Shown here: piece by piece, positions 1 to 8,865 of the stretch
How positions within the stretch are numbered: position 1 is the first letter of the stretch
Layout: every line of letters starts with the position of its first letter
From: Bacteroidetes bacterium UBA1312
GTDB lineage: Bacteria > Bacteroidota > Bacteroidia > Chitinophagales > Chitinophagaceae
NCBI GenBank assembly: GCA_002307135.1
Contig: DBTQ01000036.1
Span: forward strand, 186,001-250,000
Length of the DNA: 64,000 bases
Reading direction: 5' to 3'
The notes under the pieces: generated by a model
Told to the model about the DNA's origin: nothing
Database searches by the model: none
Seen by the model: only the letters and a program-made list of their open reading frames with translations
Position numbers and translations under genes: made by a program

Positions 1-1579
1 TTAAAAGCAGTTCTGCTTCATATTTTATCAAGTCGTCAACTGGAATATAATAGGGTAGGTGCTTAAATTTTAGCGAACATTCAAGTGTAGTATAATCAAT
101 AAGAGAATGATGTTTATTCGTCCAACCGAAGTCAATTAAATAAACTCCCTTGTCATCTTTAAAAAAGTTTTCGCTGTGCAAATCTCCATGACAAGTTTTT
201 TTTGTTGTGGATAATGAATGCTCTTTTATGATGTTGAAGTTCTTTACTAATTCAACATCATTTACCTTTTCCTCATCAATGCCATTTATAAGCGAAATAC
301 TTTTTAGAATTTTTTCTTCCGATTGCAAGTATTCACCATATAGATTTTTTACAAATTCTGTTACAGGATATTTTCCACCATCCCAAACTTTATATGGGTC
401 GGATTCAAATAACTGGTCAATGACTTCTTTTAGCGTAAAGGGGTAACCATATTTATTTTTTACTTGGTCGCTTATTAATTTAGAAAATGAAAAGGAATCT
501 TTTTTACTATCTGAAGAAGCATAGTTGTATCTAATCGCTTCATGTGTTTCTGTGTAATAGTAATTGGAAGAGTAGTTATTTACTGCACTAAGCGTTATGT
601 ATTCATTGAATCTATCGCTTTCTATTTGAATTTTTCTTTCCTTGTCAATTTGAGAAACTTTTGCAACCGACCTTAACATTGTTGGGCTATTTACTTTTGA
701 AGGTTGTATCTCGATTACTTTAGAGCCACTATTTCCACCTTTCAAAATTTTATAATCAAGTATCATTTCTTTTCCAGGAAATAACCTTTTGATTATAGCT
801 TCTTCTTCAAATGTCAATTCTCTGTTGTTGAATACAGTGCTTGAGTAAATTTCAATTCTATTAAGCCCCTCTTCTATTGGCTTGTAATCAAAGTCACGAA
901 AACTACTGACTGGTTTTTTCTTAATCGAAATGTAGTCGCAATTGGAAAACATCTTTGTCAAGTTCTTTACTTCCTTAATGATTGCTTCGTTCTCTCTAAG
1001 ATGTGAAGTTATAAGAAGAACACATAAGTAATTTTGATTTTTGATTTCAATCTCCTTGCTTGCTGAATTAACAAATTCAGTTAACTGAATTTTCTTTAAG
1101 TCATATTCTGTTTCTTCAAGGTCGAAAGAATTTATTTCGGGATGCTTATTAAATTCTTCATCGAATAAAATTCTAACTTTTGTATTACTGTTTTCAATAT
1201 TCTCCAAACGGAAAAGGAAATAACCTTTTATCCTTCCAAATATTAATTCATACTTAGTAAAAAAGTGAGTTAGGACTTTGTTGAAATCACTCTCTGTAAT
1301 TTCTTTCTTTTCTTTTTTCTTGTTCGGAAAAGCCTTTTGAGATTCATCCCAAATTTTCTTTTCATTTTCAAGACTGGAATAATTCAAATTGGAAATTTCA
1401 ATTCCATTATCGAAAGCATCTTCTTCAATTTGTTTTAGAAGTGGAAGAAGTGCAAATCTTTCTTGTGGTGGAAGCGATAATATTTCAGATACAAACTCTT
1501 GTGCTAAACTGAAAGCATATTCAGGCTTAACCTTTACTTGGTTGTATTTTTCAAAGTATGCAGATGTGTTAGTTTTCAT
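1..1579 (-). CDS. Kinase-fold protein (aminoglycoside-phosphotransferase/protein-kinase-like), C-terminus beyond window
   Basis: An uninterrupted minus-strand frame starts at an ATG at 1579 and leaves the window at base 1 after 526 codons. The first ~270 residues are unrecognised, charged and mostly helical-looking. The later part has the marks of a kinase/APH fold: a glycine-rich loop GGNSGS (281-286), a lysine in VAKV (307), the catalytic-loop motif CHGDLHSEN (H464, D466, N469) and a metal-binding LIDFGW (D483). Family knowledge says such enzymes transfer phosphate to small molecules or proteins; the substrate here is unknown. It begins 10 bases after the ATPase gene on the same strand, so the two are probably co-transcribed. 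I infer a conflict or stress role from that pairing only. Confidence 0.8.
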   Translation of the reverse strand, partial: MKTNTSAYFEKYNQVKVKPEYAFSLAQEFVSEILSLPPQERFALLPLLKQIEEDAFDNGIEISNLNYSSLENEKKIWDESQKAFPNKKKEKKEITESDFNKVLTHFFTKYELIFGRIKGYFLFRLENIENSNTKVRILFDEEFNKHPEINSFDLEETEYDLKKIQLTEFVNSASKEIEIKNQNYLCVLLITSHLRENEAIIKEVKNLTKMFSNCDYISIKKKPVSSFRDFDYKPIEEGLNRIEIYSSTVFNNRELTFEEEAIIKRLFPGKEMILDYKILKGGNSGSKVIEIQPSKVNSPTMLRSVAKVSQIDKERKIQIESDRFNEYITLSAVNNYSSNYYYTETHEAIRYNYASSDSKKDSFSFSKLISDQVKNKYGYPFTLKEVIDQLFESDPYKVWDGGKYPVTEFVKNLYGEYLQSEEKILKSISLINGIDEEKVNDVELVKNFNIIKEHSLSTTKKTCHGDLHSENFFKDDKGVYLIDFGWTNKHHSLIDYTTLECSLKFKHLPYYIPVDDLIKYEAELLL

Positions 1580-1589
1580 TCTTTACTTT

Positions 1590-3485
1590 TTAATTATCAT
1601 AAAGAATTCTTCTTGTTTCAAAGGCATCCTTTCCACCTTCAAGCAAGTTCAAGATATTTGATTTAACAGTTTCAATTTCTCCCGATACATCAACTTTCGA
1701 TTTTTTATCATCGTAGTTTAAGAACACATTATGTTCTGCATCAGATAGAACTGGTATGTTAGGATTATGGGTTATGAAAATTAATTGTCGCTTCTTTTTT
1801 TGCTCACGAATAATTTTGTGAATTGTGTCGGAGATATATTTGTTATCTAAATTGTCTTCGGGTTGGTCAATCAATAAAGGATTGTCGGATACAGCAAATA
1901 CAATTGGTAGAACTGTTGTGCATCTTTGCCCTGTAGATAATTCATCAGATTTTTTGTAGTTCTCTTTTTGTTTTTTTTCGGTATTGCCTTTTGCATCAAC
2001 TTTTAAAAAGAACTCTGGTAAGTCTTCGCTATACAAACTTTCAATTGCATAAATTTCTTCACTTTCATAAATCGCTTCAATTATTGACTTTGATCTTTCT
2101 TCATCTACCTGTGCTATTTTTTTTAATGTCTCAAAGTCTTTGTTGTGAATTGTTGAGGCAAATTTGTCTGGAGTAAGATTTTCGACTATGTAAGGAATAA
2201 TTGCGTTGTAACGCAAGTTTGAGCCTCTTAGAGCATTTCTTAAATGGTTTTCATATTCTTCGGTTATTCCACCAAATGTTAAAGTGATTTTTACAGAACC
2301 AGCCAACTCCTTGTTAAGTTCGTCAATGATATTTTTTCTAAGTGTAAAAAGTTCTTTCTTTTTTTCATTCAATTGGTTTACAAGTAAGTTTCTTTGTGTT
2401 CTTACTTTTTGTCTTTTTCCTTCTAATTCTGTAATCTCCTTTTGAAGAATACTTTTTTCTTCAACTTTTTTAGATAGCTGATTGTATTTGTTTATGTATT
2501 CTTTATGCTTGTCAAACTTCTGTTTTAGTTTAACGAATTCACTCTGTTGTTCTTGATGAATGGTTTTTAATTTGCCAACTAATATTTCAACTTTTGAAGT
2601 TGCGTTAGTTATCAATTTAATGTTTGATTCATTGTCTTTAACTATCCTACCCAATGCATTTTCTAATTCAGATTTAATTCCCAAAAGAATTTCTTTATTC
2701 AGATATGCTTTAGCATCAGAGTTTGTTGACAAGAAACTCTGAATGTCTTCATTTACTTCTTTTAGGTTTACCTGTGTATCATTTAGTTTTTGAACAACTT
2801 TGGCTGCATACCTTTTTTCTGAATTTCTTATTTTTTCATTTAAATCTGCCTTTTCAAATTCTTCTTGCTCTTTTTGGTTTATGTCATCTGGTTTTTCAAT
2901 TTTCTGTCTTTTTAGATCTTCTTCGACTGTTTTATAATTTAGCAGTTGTTCATTTATTTGGACTACTCTCGCATTTTCTCCTCGTATTATTACAGCGTTT
3001 TGTTTAAGCCCTATTTGCAGCTTTTTTATTTCTGACTTTATTAATAATACTTCCGTTCGGATTCGTTTGTCAATGAGTTCAAGCCTGTCCTTGCTATTTA
3101 TTCCGATCCGTTCAATTTTTAATGCGGGGTAAATGTCACATTCGAAATTTTCCATTAAATTTTCCATCGAAATATTTCGTTTAGAATTTAGTGTTTGGGC
3201 TTGTGGCTCATCTCCAAATGTTTTTATAACCTCATAAGATTTACCTTCATCATCTTCGAGTACAAGTTGAATTGTTCCATTATTTAAGTTCGCTTTCAAA
3301 ATATTGGCAATGAATGAATCTTCTTCGGCTTCGCTATTTAAAGTTGCATGAATAAAATAGAGTAGGGTAGATTTTCCAGTACCTCTACCTCCCATTAGAC
3401 AATTCAACTTTTCAGAAAAGTCAATTGAAAAATTATCTTCAAAAAATGAAGAGCCTTTTAAAGATATTGATTTTATTTTTTTCAT
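1590..3485 (-). CDS. SMC/ABC-type coiled-coil ATPase of the TrlF-like ATPase group
   Basis: 631 residues from the ATG at 3485; a GTG four codons upstream is the alternative start. Walker A is GGRGTGKST at 32-40. The middle (about 130-420) is charged and heptad-rich, a likely coiled coil. The C-terminal half-site has the ABC signature LSTGQ at 516, Walker B LLIDQPEDNLD at 537-547 and the switch histidine in FITHNPN near 573. The DQPEDNLD form and the closing ITHNPNIPVL block resemble ATPases of TrlF-type and related defence proteins rather than RecF, RecN or transporters. No nuclease or PHP domain is visible, so an effector would have to come from the partner kinase-like gene immediately downstream. 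Function is inferred; the ATPase fold is clear. Confidence 0.85.
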   Translation of the reverse strand: MKKIKSISLKGSSFFEDNFSIDFSEKLNCLMGGRGTGKSTLLYFIHATLNSEAEEDSFIANILKANLNNGTIQLVLEDDEGKSYEVIKTFGDEPQAQTLNSKRNISMENLMENFECDIYPALKIERIGINSKDRLELIDKRIRTEVLLIKSEIKKLQIGLKQNAVIIRGENARVVQINEQLLNYKTVEEDLKRQKIEKPDDINQKEQEEFEKADLNEKIRNSEKRYAAKVVQKLNDTQVNLKEVNEDIQSFLSTNSDAKAYLNKEILLGIKSELENALGRIVKDNESNIKLITNATSKVEILVGKLKTIHQEQQSEFVKLKQKFDKHKEYINKYNQLSKKVEEKSILQKEITELEGKRQKVRTQRNLLVNQLNEKKKELFTLRKNIIDELNKELAGSVKITLTFGGITEEYENHLRNALRGSNLRYNAIIPYIVENLTPDKFASTIHNKDFETLKKIAQVDEERSKSIIEAIYESEEIYAIESLYSEDLPEFFLKVDAKGNTEKKQKENYKKSDELSTGQRCTTVLPIVFAVSDNPLLIDQPEDNLDNKYISDTIHKIIREQKKKRQLIFITHNPNIPVLSDAEHNVFLNYDDKKSKVDVSGEIETVKSNILNLLEGGKDAFETRRILYDN

Positions 3486-3633
3486 CTTACTTCCCACAAT
3501 TTGTTTTGTTGATAATTGATGCCTTTATTTTCCAAACATACTCCTCCCAACCTTACCCATCCGAGGAAATTTCCCTGCTTTTTAAAAATAATTGGTTAAT
3601 GAATTGCTAACGATGTTGATTTTGTTAGGCTGA

Positions 3634-3832
3634 GCTACCAAAACGATAGGACGACCTATCAAAATGATAGCTCCACCTAGTAAAATCATAGCTCCACCTA
3701 TCAAAATCATAGGTCGAGCTATCAAAACCATAGCTCCACCTAATAAAATGATAGGTCGAGCTATCAAAACGATAGGTCGAGCTACCAAAACGATAGGATG
3801 ACCTAGTAAAATGATAGGTGGAGCTATGAAAA
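3634..3832. repeat. 21-bp tandem array, about 9.5 units
   Basis: Nine full units start every 21 bases at 3634, 3655, 3676, 3697, 3718, 3739, 3760, 3781 and 3802, followed by a 10-base partial unit. Each has the form SCTAnnAAAAnnATAGSnnnn, with a central A4 run and semi-palindromic CTATC/GATAG arms. Differences cluster at a few positions and reappear in new combinations along the array. The length is a multiple of three, so one reverse frame stays open and gives a hydrophobic 7-residue repeat, but it lacks the look of a gene. The same family occurs in inverted orientation at 42442. Confidence 0.9.
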
Positions 3833-3988
3833 ATGAAGGTTTGGGTATGCGCTCTTATTTTTTGAACTCCTTGGGCTCAATTGTCAACAGCAGAAATTCA
3901 ACAGAACTTTAGCACTAAAAAACATAATATTGTACCGCTGCAAACAAGCAGCAGATACACTAAACAATATTGTTTAATAATTATAACA

Positions 3989-4540
3989 ATGACGAACTCT
4001 ATAAAATACACCCTTGCAGGCCTCCTGTTGCTATTGCTTACGGTAAGCTTTACCATGCCCGGCGACTGGTACGTATTCAACACCAAAGGTGCTACTATAG
4101 AATTTCCTAAAAAGCCCACTACGCAAGTACAAAATCAAAAGACAGCTATCGGTGAGCTGAACATGGAAATATCCATTTACGATGCTACAAAAGATACCTT
4201 TGCCACCACCAACTTTATCTACGCGCTCGTTACTACCGAATATCCGGATACGGCTGTTAATTCCAACAAGAAAGAAAATATAGCCATCTTTTTCAGGGGA
4301 GCTATTGATCAGGCAGTAAAAAATGTGGCCGGTAAGATATTGTCGGAGCAAGCCATTGAATTGGATGGATTTCCGGGTAGAGCCGTAAAAGTATCGTTCG
4401 ATAATGACATGGCTGTAGTGAACATGCGGGGCTACTTGGTGCACAACAAATTGTATATGCTACAGGTAATAGCCGAAACAGGCAAAGATCAAAATCCGCT
4501 ATTGTTAAGATTCCTGCATTCGCTGAAACTAAAGGCATAA
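3989..4540 (+). CDS. Secreted protein of unknown function
   Basis: 183 residues from the ATG at 3989. A TTG-started extension from 3881 would bury the signal peptide, so I reject it. Residues 1-22 form a signal peptide (lysine, then an LLLLLL core). The mature part begins with a short GDWYVFNTKGATIEFP stretch, a pattern seen in small Bacteroidota periplasmic proteins that resemble PsbP/DUF1795-like folds, but I cannot name a family. It is followed after 28 bases by the NTF2-like gene and may share its transcript. No catalytic motif is visible. Confidence 0.75.
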   Translation: MTNSIKYTLAGLLLLLLTVSFTMPGDWYVFNTKGATIEFPKKPTTQVQNQKTAIGELNMEISIYDATKDTFATTNFIYALVTTEYPDTAVNSNKKENIAIFFRGAIDQAVKNVAGKILSEQAIELDGFPGRAVKVSFDNDMAVVNMRGYLVHNKLYMLQVIAETGKDQNPLLLRFLHSLKLKA

Positions 4541-4568
4541 TGTTGCTGCCAAATGACTATCTTTATGT

Positions 4569-4946
4569 ATGAGCCCGCAAGAACAGATAGCCATCAAAGA
4601 GCAAGAGCTTTTAGCAGCCTTGCAAGCCAATGATTGTACTGCTTTGGATAACTTGTTGCACAACGATCTACTCTTTATTTTACCTACTGGCCATACCATT
4701 ACCAAGGAGCTCGATATAGCCACTTACCGCTCCGGCAATATGGTGATTGCTGCGCTGGTGACCGATGGACAGCACATCAATGTTATAGAGGATACGGCAG
4801 TAGTCAGCGTGCGGATACATTTTCTGGGTCGCTATTATAAGGAGTTGATAGACGCTACTTTTAATTATCTCAGGGTGTGGAAGCTATGCGATGGCGAATG
4901 GAGGGTAATAGCCGGCAGTGCTACACACGATACAACTATTCAATAA
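4569..4946 (+). CDS. NTF2-like / DUF4440 (SnoaL-like) small protein
   Basis: 125 residues. The opening helix with the pattern EQELLAALQANDCTALDNLLHNDLLFI, followed by strands ending in WKLCDGEWRVIAGSAT, is the standard layout of DUF4440/SnoaL-like NTF2 folds: helical lid, curved sheet, and a terminal strand carrying W-R-V. Members are small-ligand-binding proteins or enzymes with varied roles, so no reaction can be given. No signal peptide, so probably cytoplasmic. It lies 28 bases after a secreted-protein gene and 19 before another, suggesting a short run of co-transcribed genes. Confidence 0.8.
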   Translation: MSPQEQIAIKEQELLAALQANDCTALDNLLHNDLLFILPTGHTITKELDIATYRSGNMVIAALVTDGQHINVIEDTAVVSVRIHFLGRYYKELIDATFNYLRVWKLCDGEWRVIAGSATHDTTIQ

Positions 4947-4965
4947 TTTAATTCAATAAAACAAT

Positions 4966-5394
4966 ATGAACAGAAACGCAATTTGGATGATGAGCATCTG
5001 CATGTTGGTCGGCTTTGGGGCTCAGGCACAAAAATCAACGAAACAGATGCCGGCTCGGGTGCTAGCAGGTGCCGATAAGGATGCACATGGCTGCAAGGCT
5101 TCGGCAGGATATACCTACTCTGTGGTCAAAAACGATTGTGTGCGCTTGTTTGAAGAAAAAGTGCAGTTGAAAGAATTGCACCCGAAGGGTTCTTATACTA
5201 CAAATGCTACCGTAATATTCAGTAAAGACAATACCAAAGCAGAGGTCTTTATGGCTTCGTCAAAAACGAGTATGATATTGATCCGAAGCGGCAAAACGGA
5301 TCATTATATATGGCAGAAAGGCAGCTTATCCTTATCGAAGGAGCGCGGCTATGTGTTGAAACAGTCGGGTAAAGCAATATTTGCCGGCGAGTAA
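4966..5394 (+). CDS. Small secreted protein with paired cysteines
   Basis: 142 residues with a signal peptide ending in AQAQ near residue 22. The mature part holds GADKDAHGCKASAGY followed 15 residues later by a second cysteine (DCVRLFE). This D-x-HGC-x3-GY-x8-C spacing recurs in small secreted bacterial proteins of unknown role, so a disulfide is likely. No enzymatic motif. It is the last of three short plus-strand genes before the deoxynucleoside kinase. Existence is well supported by length, signal peptide and spacing; function is unknown. Confidence 0.75.
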   Translation: MNRNAIWMMSICMLVGFGAQAQKSTKQMPARVLAGADKDAHGCKASAGYTYSVVKNDCVRLFEEKVQLKELHPKGSYTTNATVIFSKDNTKAEVFMASSKTSMILIRSGKTDHYIWQKGSLSLSKERGYVLKQSGKAIFAGE

Positions 5395-5489
5395 CTGATA
5401 AGTCTGTATTAACTAATCGAACAATAGTAGGGGTTTGCATTTTTTAAACTATTTTGCACTCCCTTTTTTTATTACATCTATACTTGCTT

Positions 5490-6125
5490 ATGAGTTCAAA
5501 AATTACCCCGAAACATATTGCTGTAGCCGGCAATATCGGAGCCGGCAAAACAACACTTACTGAAATGCTGGCGAAGCATTTTAATTGGGAACCTTACTTC
5601 GAGGATGTTGAACACAATCCTTATCTGGCGGATTTCTACGAGGATATGCCTCGTTGGTCATTTAACTTGCAAGTGTACTTTTTGAACAGTCGTATCCGTC
5701 AGCAAATAGCCATCAGTGCCGAAAAAAAAACGGTGATACAGGATCGTACCATCTTTGAAGACGCAGCTATATTTGCGCCCAACTTATACGAGATGGGGCT
5801 GATGCCGCATCGCGATTTTGAAAATTATCAGACCTTATTTGGCAGCCTCAAGCAATTGGTCAATCCTCCCGATCTGCTGATATACCTCAAAGCATCTGTC
5901 CCCAAACTGGTGGATCAGATACAGAAAAGAGGCCGGGAGTATGAAGAGAATATCCGTCTCGATTACCTCAAAAGATTGAACGAATTCTACAACAAATGGA
6001 TAGACTCCTACAAAGAAGGAGCATTGCTGGTGATCGACTTGGACAAACTCGACTTTGAAGAGAATAAAGAAGATTTTGCAGAAGTAGTGAGCCGCATCAA
6101 TGCACAAATCAATGGCTTGTTTTAA
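5490..6125 (+). CDS. Deoxynucleoside kinase (dGK/dAK type)
   Basis: 211 residues from the ATG at 5490; a TTG twelve codons earlier is less likely. The P-loop is GNIGAGKTTL (11-20). It is followed by the substrate-site pattern EDVEHNPYL...FYEDMPRWSF and by the QDRTIFED motif that stands for the DRS element of this family. A lid-like RGREYEENI segment follows. The family phosphorylates deoxynucleosides at the 5' position with ATP, feeding salvage of dNTPs in the cytoplasm. Length matches bacterial dNKs. Nothing suggests an operon with the outer-membrane protein gene 102 bases downstream. Confidence 0.9.
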   Translation: MSSKITPKHIAVAGNIGAGKTTLTEMLAKHFNWEPYFEDVEHNPYLADFYEDMPRWSFNLQVYFLNSRIRQQIAISAEKKTVIQDRTIFEDAAIFAPNLYEMGLMPHRDFENYQTLFGSLKQLVNPPDLLIYLKASVPKLVDQIQKRGREYEENIRLDYLKRLNEFYNKWIDSYKEGALLVIDLDKLDFEENKEDFAEVVSRINAQINGLF

Positions 6126-6227
6126 GCCCGAATAGCTATAAGTAAGGGGTATTTTAGAGGTGAATTCTGCAATTGTTGTTGCACAAATAGCAACACAATT
6201 ATTATCATTGTAGCATAAATAAACTTT

Positions 6228-8807
6228 ATGAACAAAGCCATGCGCTTGCGTCGATTTATTGTATTCACATTTTTATGGAGCACTATGGCTTGTGGAGCTT
6301 GGGCTGCTGTAGTAACCGGTAAGATAACGGATGCTCAAGGCGACCCGCTGCCCTTTGCTTCCATATTGATAAAGGGTTCAACAATGGGTACAAGTGCCAA
6401 CGCCAATGGAGTGTATCGTATAGAGCTCCAGCCCGGGCACTATCAGATCATCGGCCATTTTATCGGCTTTGTACAATCGGTATTTGACATTACCTTGTCG
6501 GGCAATGAAACGATCACCCACGACTTTGCGCTGAAAGATCAAGGCTACGAACTGAGCAATGTAGTAGTACATGCCAGTGCCGAAGACCCTGCCTACCGGG
6601 TCATTCGTAATGCGATCAAGCGCCGCAGCTTCCACCTCAATCAAATGCACTCCTTCCAAACCAGTATCTATGTAAAAGGGGTAATGCGCAATAGGGTATT
6701 GCCCGACAAAATAATGGGTGTGCGCCTGAAAGAGAGCGATAAAAAGGATATGGGTGGCTCCATGGGGCTCGATACCAGTGGTAAAGGTGTACTGTACCTC
6801 TGCGAAGAAATGGCAGACTACTACGCTGCCGGCGATGGCAAGGAAAAAGTAATCATCCGCTCTGTAAAAGAAAGCGGAGATCCCAATGGCGTAGGCTTGG
6901 GTAGTGTACCATCTGTCATCAACTTCTACGAAAACAATGTAAAGACGCTGGTGGTAAACAATGGCAACACACAAGGATTTATTTCACCCATTAGCAACAA
7001 TGCACTCAGTTATTATAAATATAAATTACAAGGCGAGTTTAAAGAAAATGATGTCACCATTTATAAGATAAAAGTAACGCCCAAGCGCTTATACGAAAGA
7101 TGCTTCCAGGGCGACATTTATATTGTAGATGATATATGGGCGATACACAGCCTGAATCTGCTGGCTACAAAAACATCGGGACTCGATGTGCTCGATACCA
7201 TCAGCACACAACAACAATATATACCTACCGATAAGGATGTGTGGGTGATCAAAAGCCAGATTATCTATCCGACTATTGGTATTATGGGCTTCGACATTAC
7301 GGGTTCTTTTGTGAGTGTTTATGACGACCAGAAAGTAAATGTAAGTATCCCTGACAGCATATTCGATAAGAAAGTAAGGGTCAGCTACGATCAGGATGCA
7401 ACTAAAAAAGATTCCACTTACTGGCAGTCGCAACGCATGATGAAGCTCGAAAATGATGAGCAACGCAATTATATATTTAAAGACAGCGTGCGTATCGTCA
7501 ATGAAGATCCACACCGCATAGACTCCATCAGGCGCAGGAACAACAAGGTATCGGTCAGCAAAATTATTTTGGGCGGATTGAAGTTCAACAGCAGGGCGTA
7601 TAAAAATACCTACACCATTTCGCCCATTATTTATGATGTCAATTTCAATACAGTTGAAGGATTGAACTATTCACCATGCCTTGGCTGGAAACATACTATA
7701 GACTCGCAACGGAAACTGGAACTGGGGTCGAACGTGCGCTACGGCTTCAGCAACAAACATTTTAATGCCAAAGCAAGTATCATATACCAGGTAAACGACC
7801 GCAAGTGGACGGGGAGATATTGGTGGGTAGGCTTGTCGGGGGGTAAATACATATCTCAATTCAATGGTACACAGCCCGTGCCTGAATTGTTCAATACAGA
7901 ATCTTCCTTATTGCTCCGGGACAATTTTTTCAAAATATACGAACGCAGTTTCATCTCTGCGGTGGTCAATAAAAACTATGGCAACGGATGGACGTGGAAA
8001 GCGGGCATGTCTTACCAACAAAGACTTCCGCTCGAAAATACAACCGACTATACTTGGGCCAATAAATCTAAAACAGATGCTTATACACCCAATGTGCCAA
8101 CAGAGCTGGCGGCTGCCAATTGGGAAAAGCACAATGCCATGCTGGTAAATGCCAGTGTGTCCTTTAGTCCTGGCTATACCTATACACAATACCCCGATCG
8201 TAAAGAAGCGTATCCCGGCAACTGGCCCATCTTTACACTCAACTATCAAAAAGGTATTCCCAATATATTGAACAGTAAAACGGATTTCGACAAATGGAGC
8301 TTTAAGGTGAAAGACGATCTGAATCTGAAACTGCTGGGTTCATTGGCATATACCTTGTCGGTAGGCGGATTTCTGAATGATAAATATGTAAGCATTCCCG
8401 ACATGATGCACTTGAATGGTAATCAATATTTGATCACCAGCTCCTATGCCAATAGCTTTCAACTGGCACACTATTACAGATATAGCAATACCGCCAAACT
8501 ATATGGCGAAGCGCACGTTGAATACCATATGAAAGGTTTGCTGACCAATAAAATTCCTTTACTGCGACAAGCGCACTGGTACTTTGTAGTAGGCAACAAC
8601 ACCTTCTATGCCAATGCCAACCAATATTATACAGAAGCATTTATAGGCATAGATAACCTTGGGTTCAAAATATTCCGATTCCTGCGCCTGGACTATGTAC
8701 ACGCCTGGGATGCTGAAAATAGGAATTATTCCGGATTCCGATTAGGCATCAACCCCAATGGCATATTGAAGCTCAACTTAAAAGATACCAAAGCGAGCGA
8801 GTTTTAA
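6228..8807 (+). CDS. DUF5686 / carboxypeptidase-regulatory-like outer-membrane protein
   Basis: 859 residues. A signal peptide (about 1-26) is followed by a carboxypeptidase-regulatory-like beta domain (VVTGKITDAQGDPLPFASI to about residue 110, with GTSANANGVY) and then by a long region rich in aromatic, alternating strands typical of DUF5686. That combination marks a large Bacteroidota family of predicted outer-membrane barrel proteins. No SusC plug motif or TonB box is seen. The C-terminus ends in barrel-like strands with no T9SS sorting domain. Transport or surface function is likely but unproven. It precedes tsaD by 58 bases, which has its own promoter-like element. Confidence 0.88.
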   Translation: MNKAMRLRRFIVFTFLWSTMACGAWAAVVTGKITDAQGDPLPFASILIKGSTMGTSANANGVYRIELQPGHYQIIGHFIGFVQSVFDITLSGNETITHDFALKDQGYELSNVVVHASAEDPAYRVIRNAIKRRSFHLNQMHSFQTSIYVKGVMRNRVLPDKIMGVRLKESDKKDMGGSMGLDTSGKGVLYLCEEMADYYAAGDGKEKVIIRSVKESGDPNGVGLGSVPSVINFYENNVKTLVVNNGNTQGFISPISNNALSYYKYKLQGEFKENDVTIYKIKVTPKRLYERCFQGDIYIVDDIWAIHSLNLLATKTSGLDVLDTISTQQQYIPTDKDVWVIKSQIIYPTIGIMGFDITGSFVSVYDDQKVNVSIPDSIFDKKVRVSYDQDATKKDSTYWQSQRMMKLENDEQRNYIFKDSVRIVNEDPHRIDSIRRRNNKVSVSKIILGGLKFNSRAYKNTYTISPIIYDVNFNTVEGLNYSPCLGWKHTIDSQRKLELGSNVRYGFSNKHFNAKASIIYQVNDRKWTGRYWWVGLSGGKYISQFNGTQPVPELFNTESSLLLRDNFFKIYERSFISAVVNKNYGNGWTWKAGMSYQQRLPLENTTDYTWANKSKTDAYTPNVPTELAAANWEKHNAMLVNASVSFSPGYTYTQYPDRKEAYPGNWPIFTLNYQKGIPNILNSKTDFDKWSFKVKDDLNLKLLGSLAYTLSVGGFLNDKYVSIPDMMHLNGNQYLITSSYANSFQLAHYYRYSNTAKLYGEAHVEYHMKGLLTNKIPLLRQAHWYFVVGNNTFYANANQYYTEAFIGIDNLGFKIFRFLRLDYVHAWDAENRNYSGFRLGINPNGILKLNLKDTKASEF

Positions 8808-8831
8808 ACCTGTACTTGTTGCATCATTCCT

Positions 8832-8839
8832 TAACTTTG
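8832..8839 (+). promoter_or_regulatory. Bacteroidota -7 element of tsaD
   Basis: TAACTTTG matches the Bacteroidota TAnnTTTG -7 box and lies 26 bases before the tsaD ATG. The nearest upstream TTG is only 13 bases away, shorter than usual, so the -33 part is unclear. Confidence 0.5.
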
Positions 8840-8865
8840 CGCGCTACAAAGCAGTAGCGTAACCA

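Noticed and set aside
3582..3788. 68-residue minus-strand frame through the 21-bp array
   Set aside because: It is open only because the repeat length is a multiple of three; the product is a hydrophobic heptad repeat with no signal or known fold.
3634..3832. CRISPR array
   Set aside because: Units are contiguous with no unique spacers, are only 21 bases long, vary inside the unit, and no cas gene is present.
3881..3988. TTG-started N-terminal extension of the secreted protein gene
   Set aside because: It would bury an otherwise complete signal peptide starting at the ATG at 3989.
6378..6974. 198-residue minus-strand frame inside the DUF5686 gene
   Set aside because: Shadow of a real gene; composition is atypical and rich in His/Tyr/Val runs from the opposite codons.
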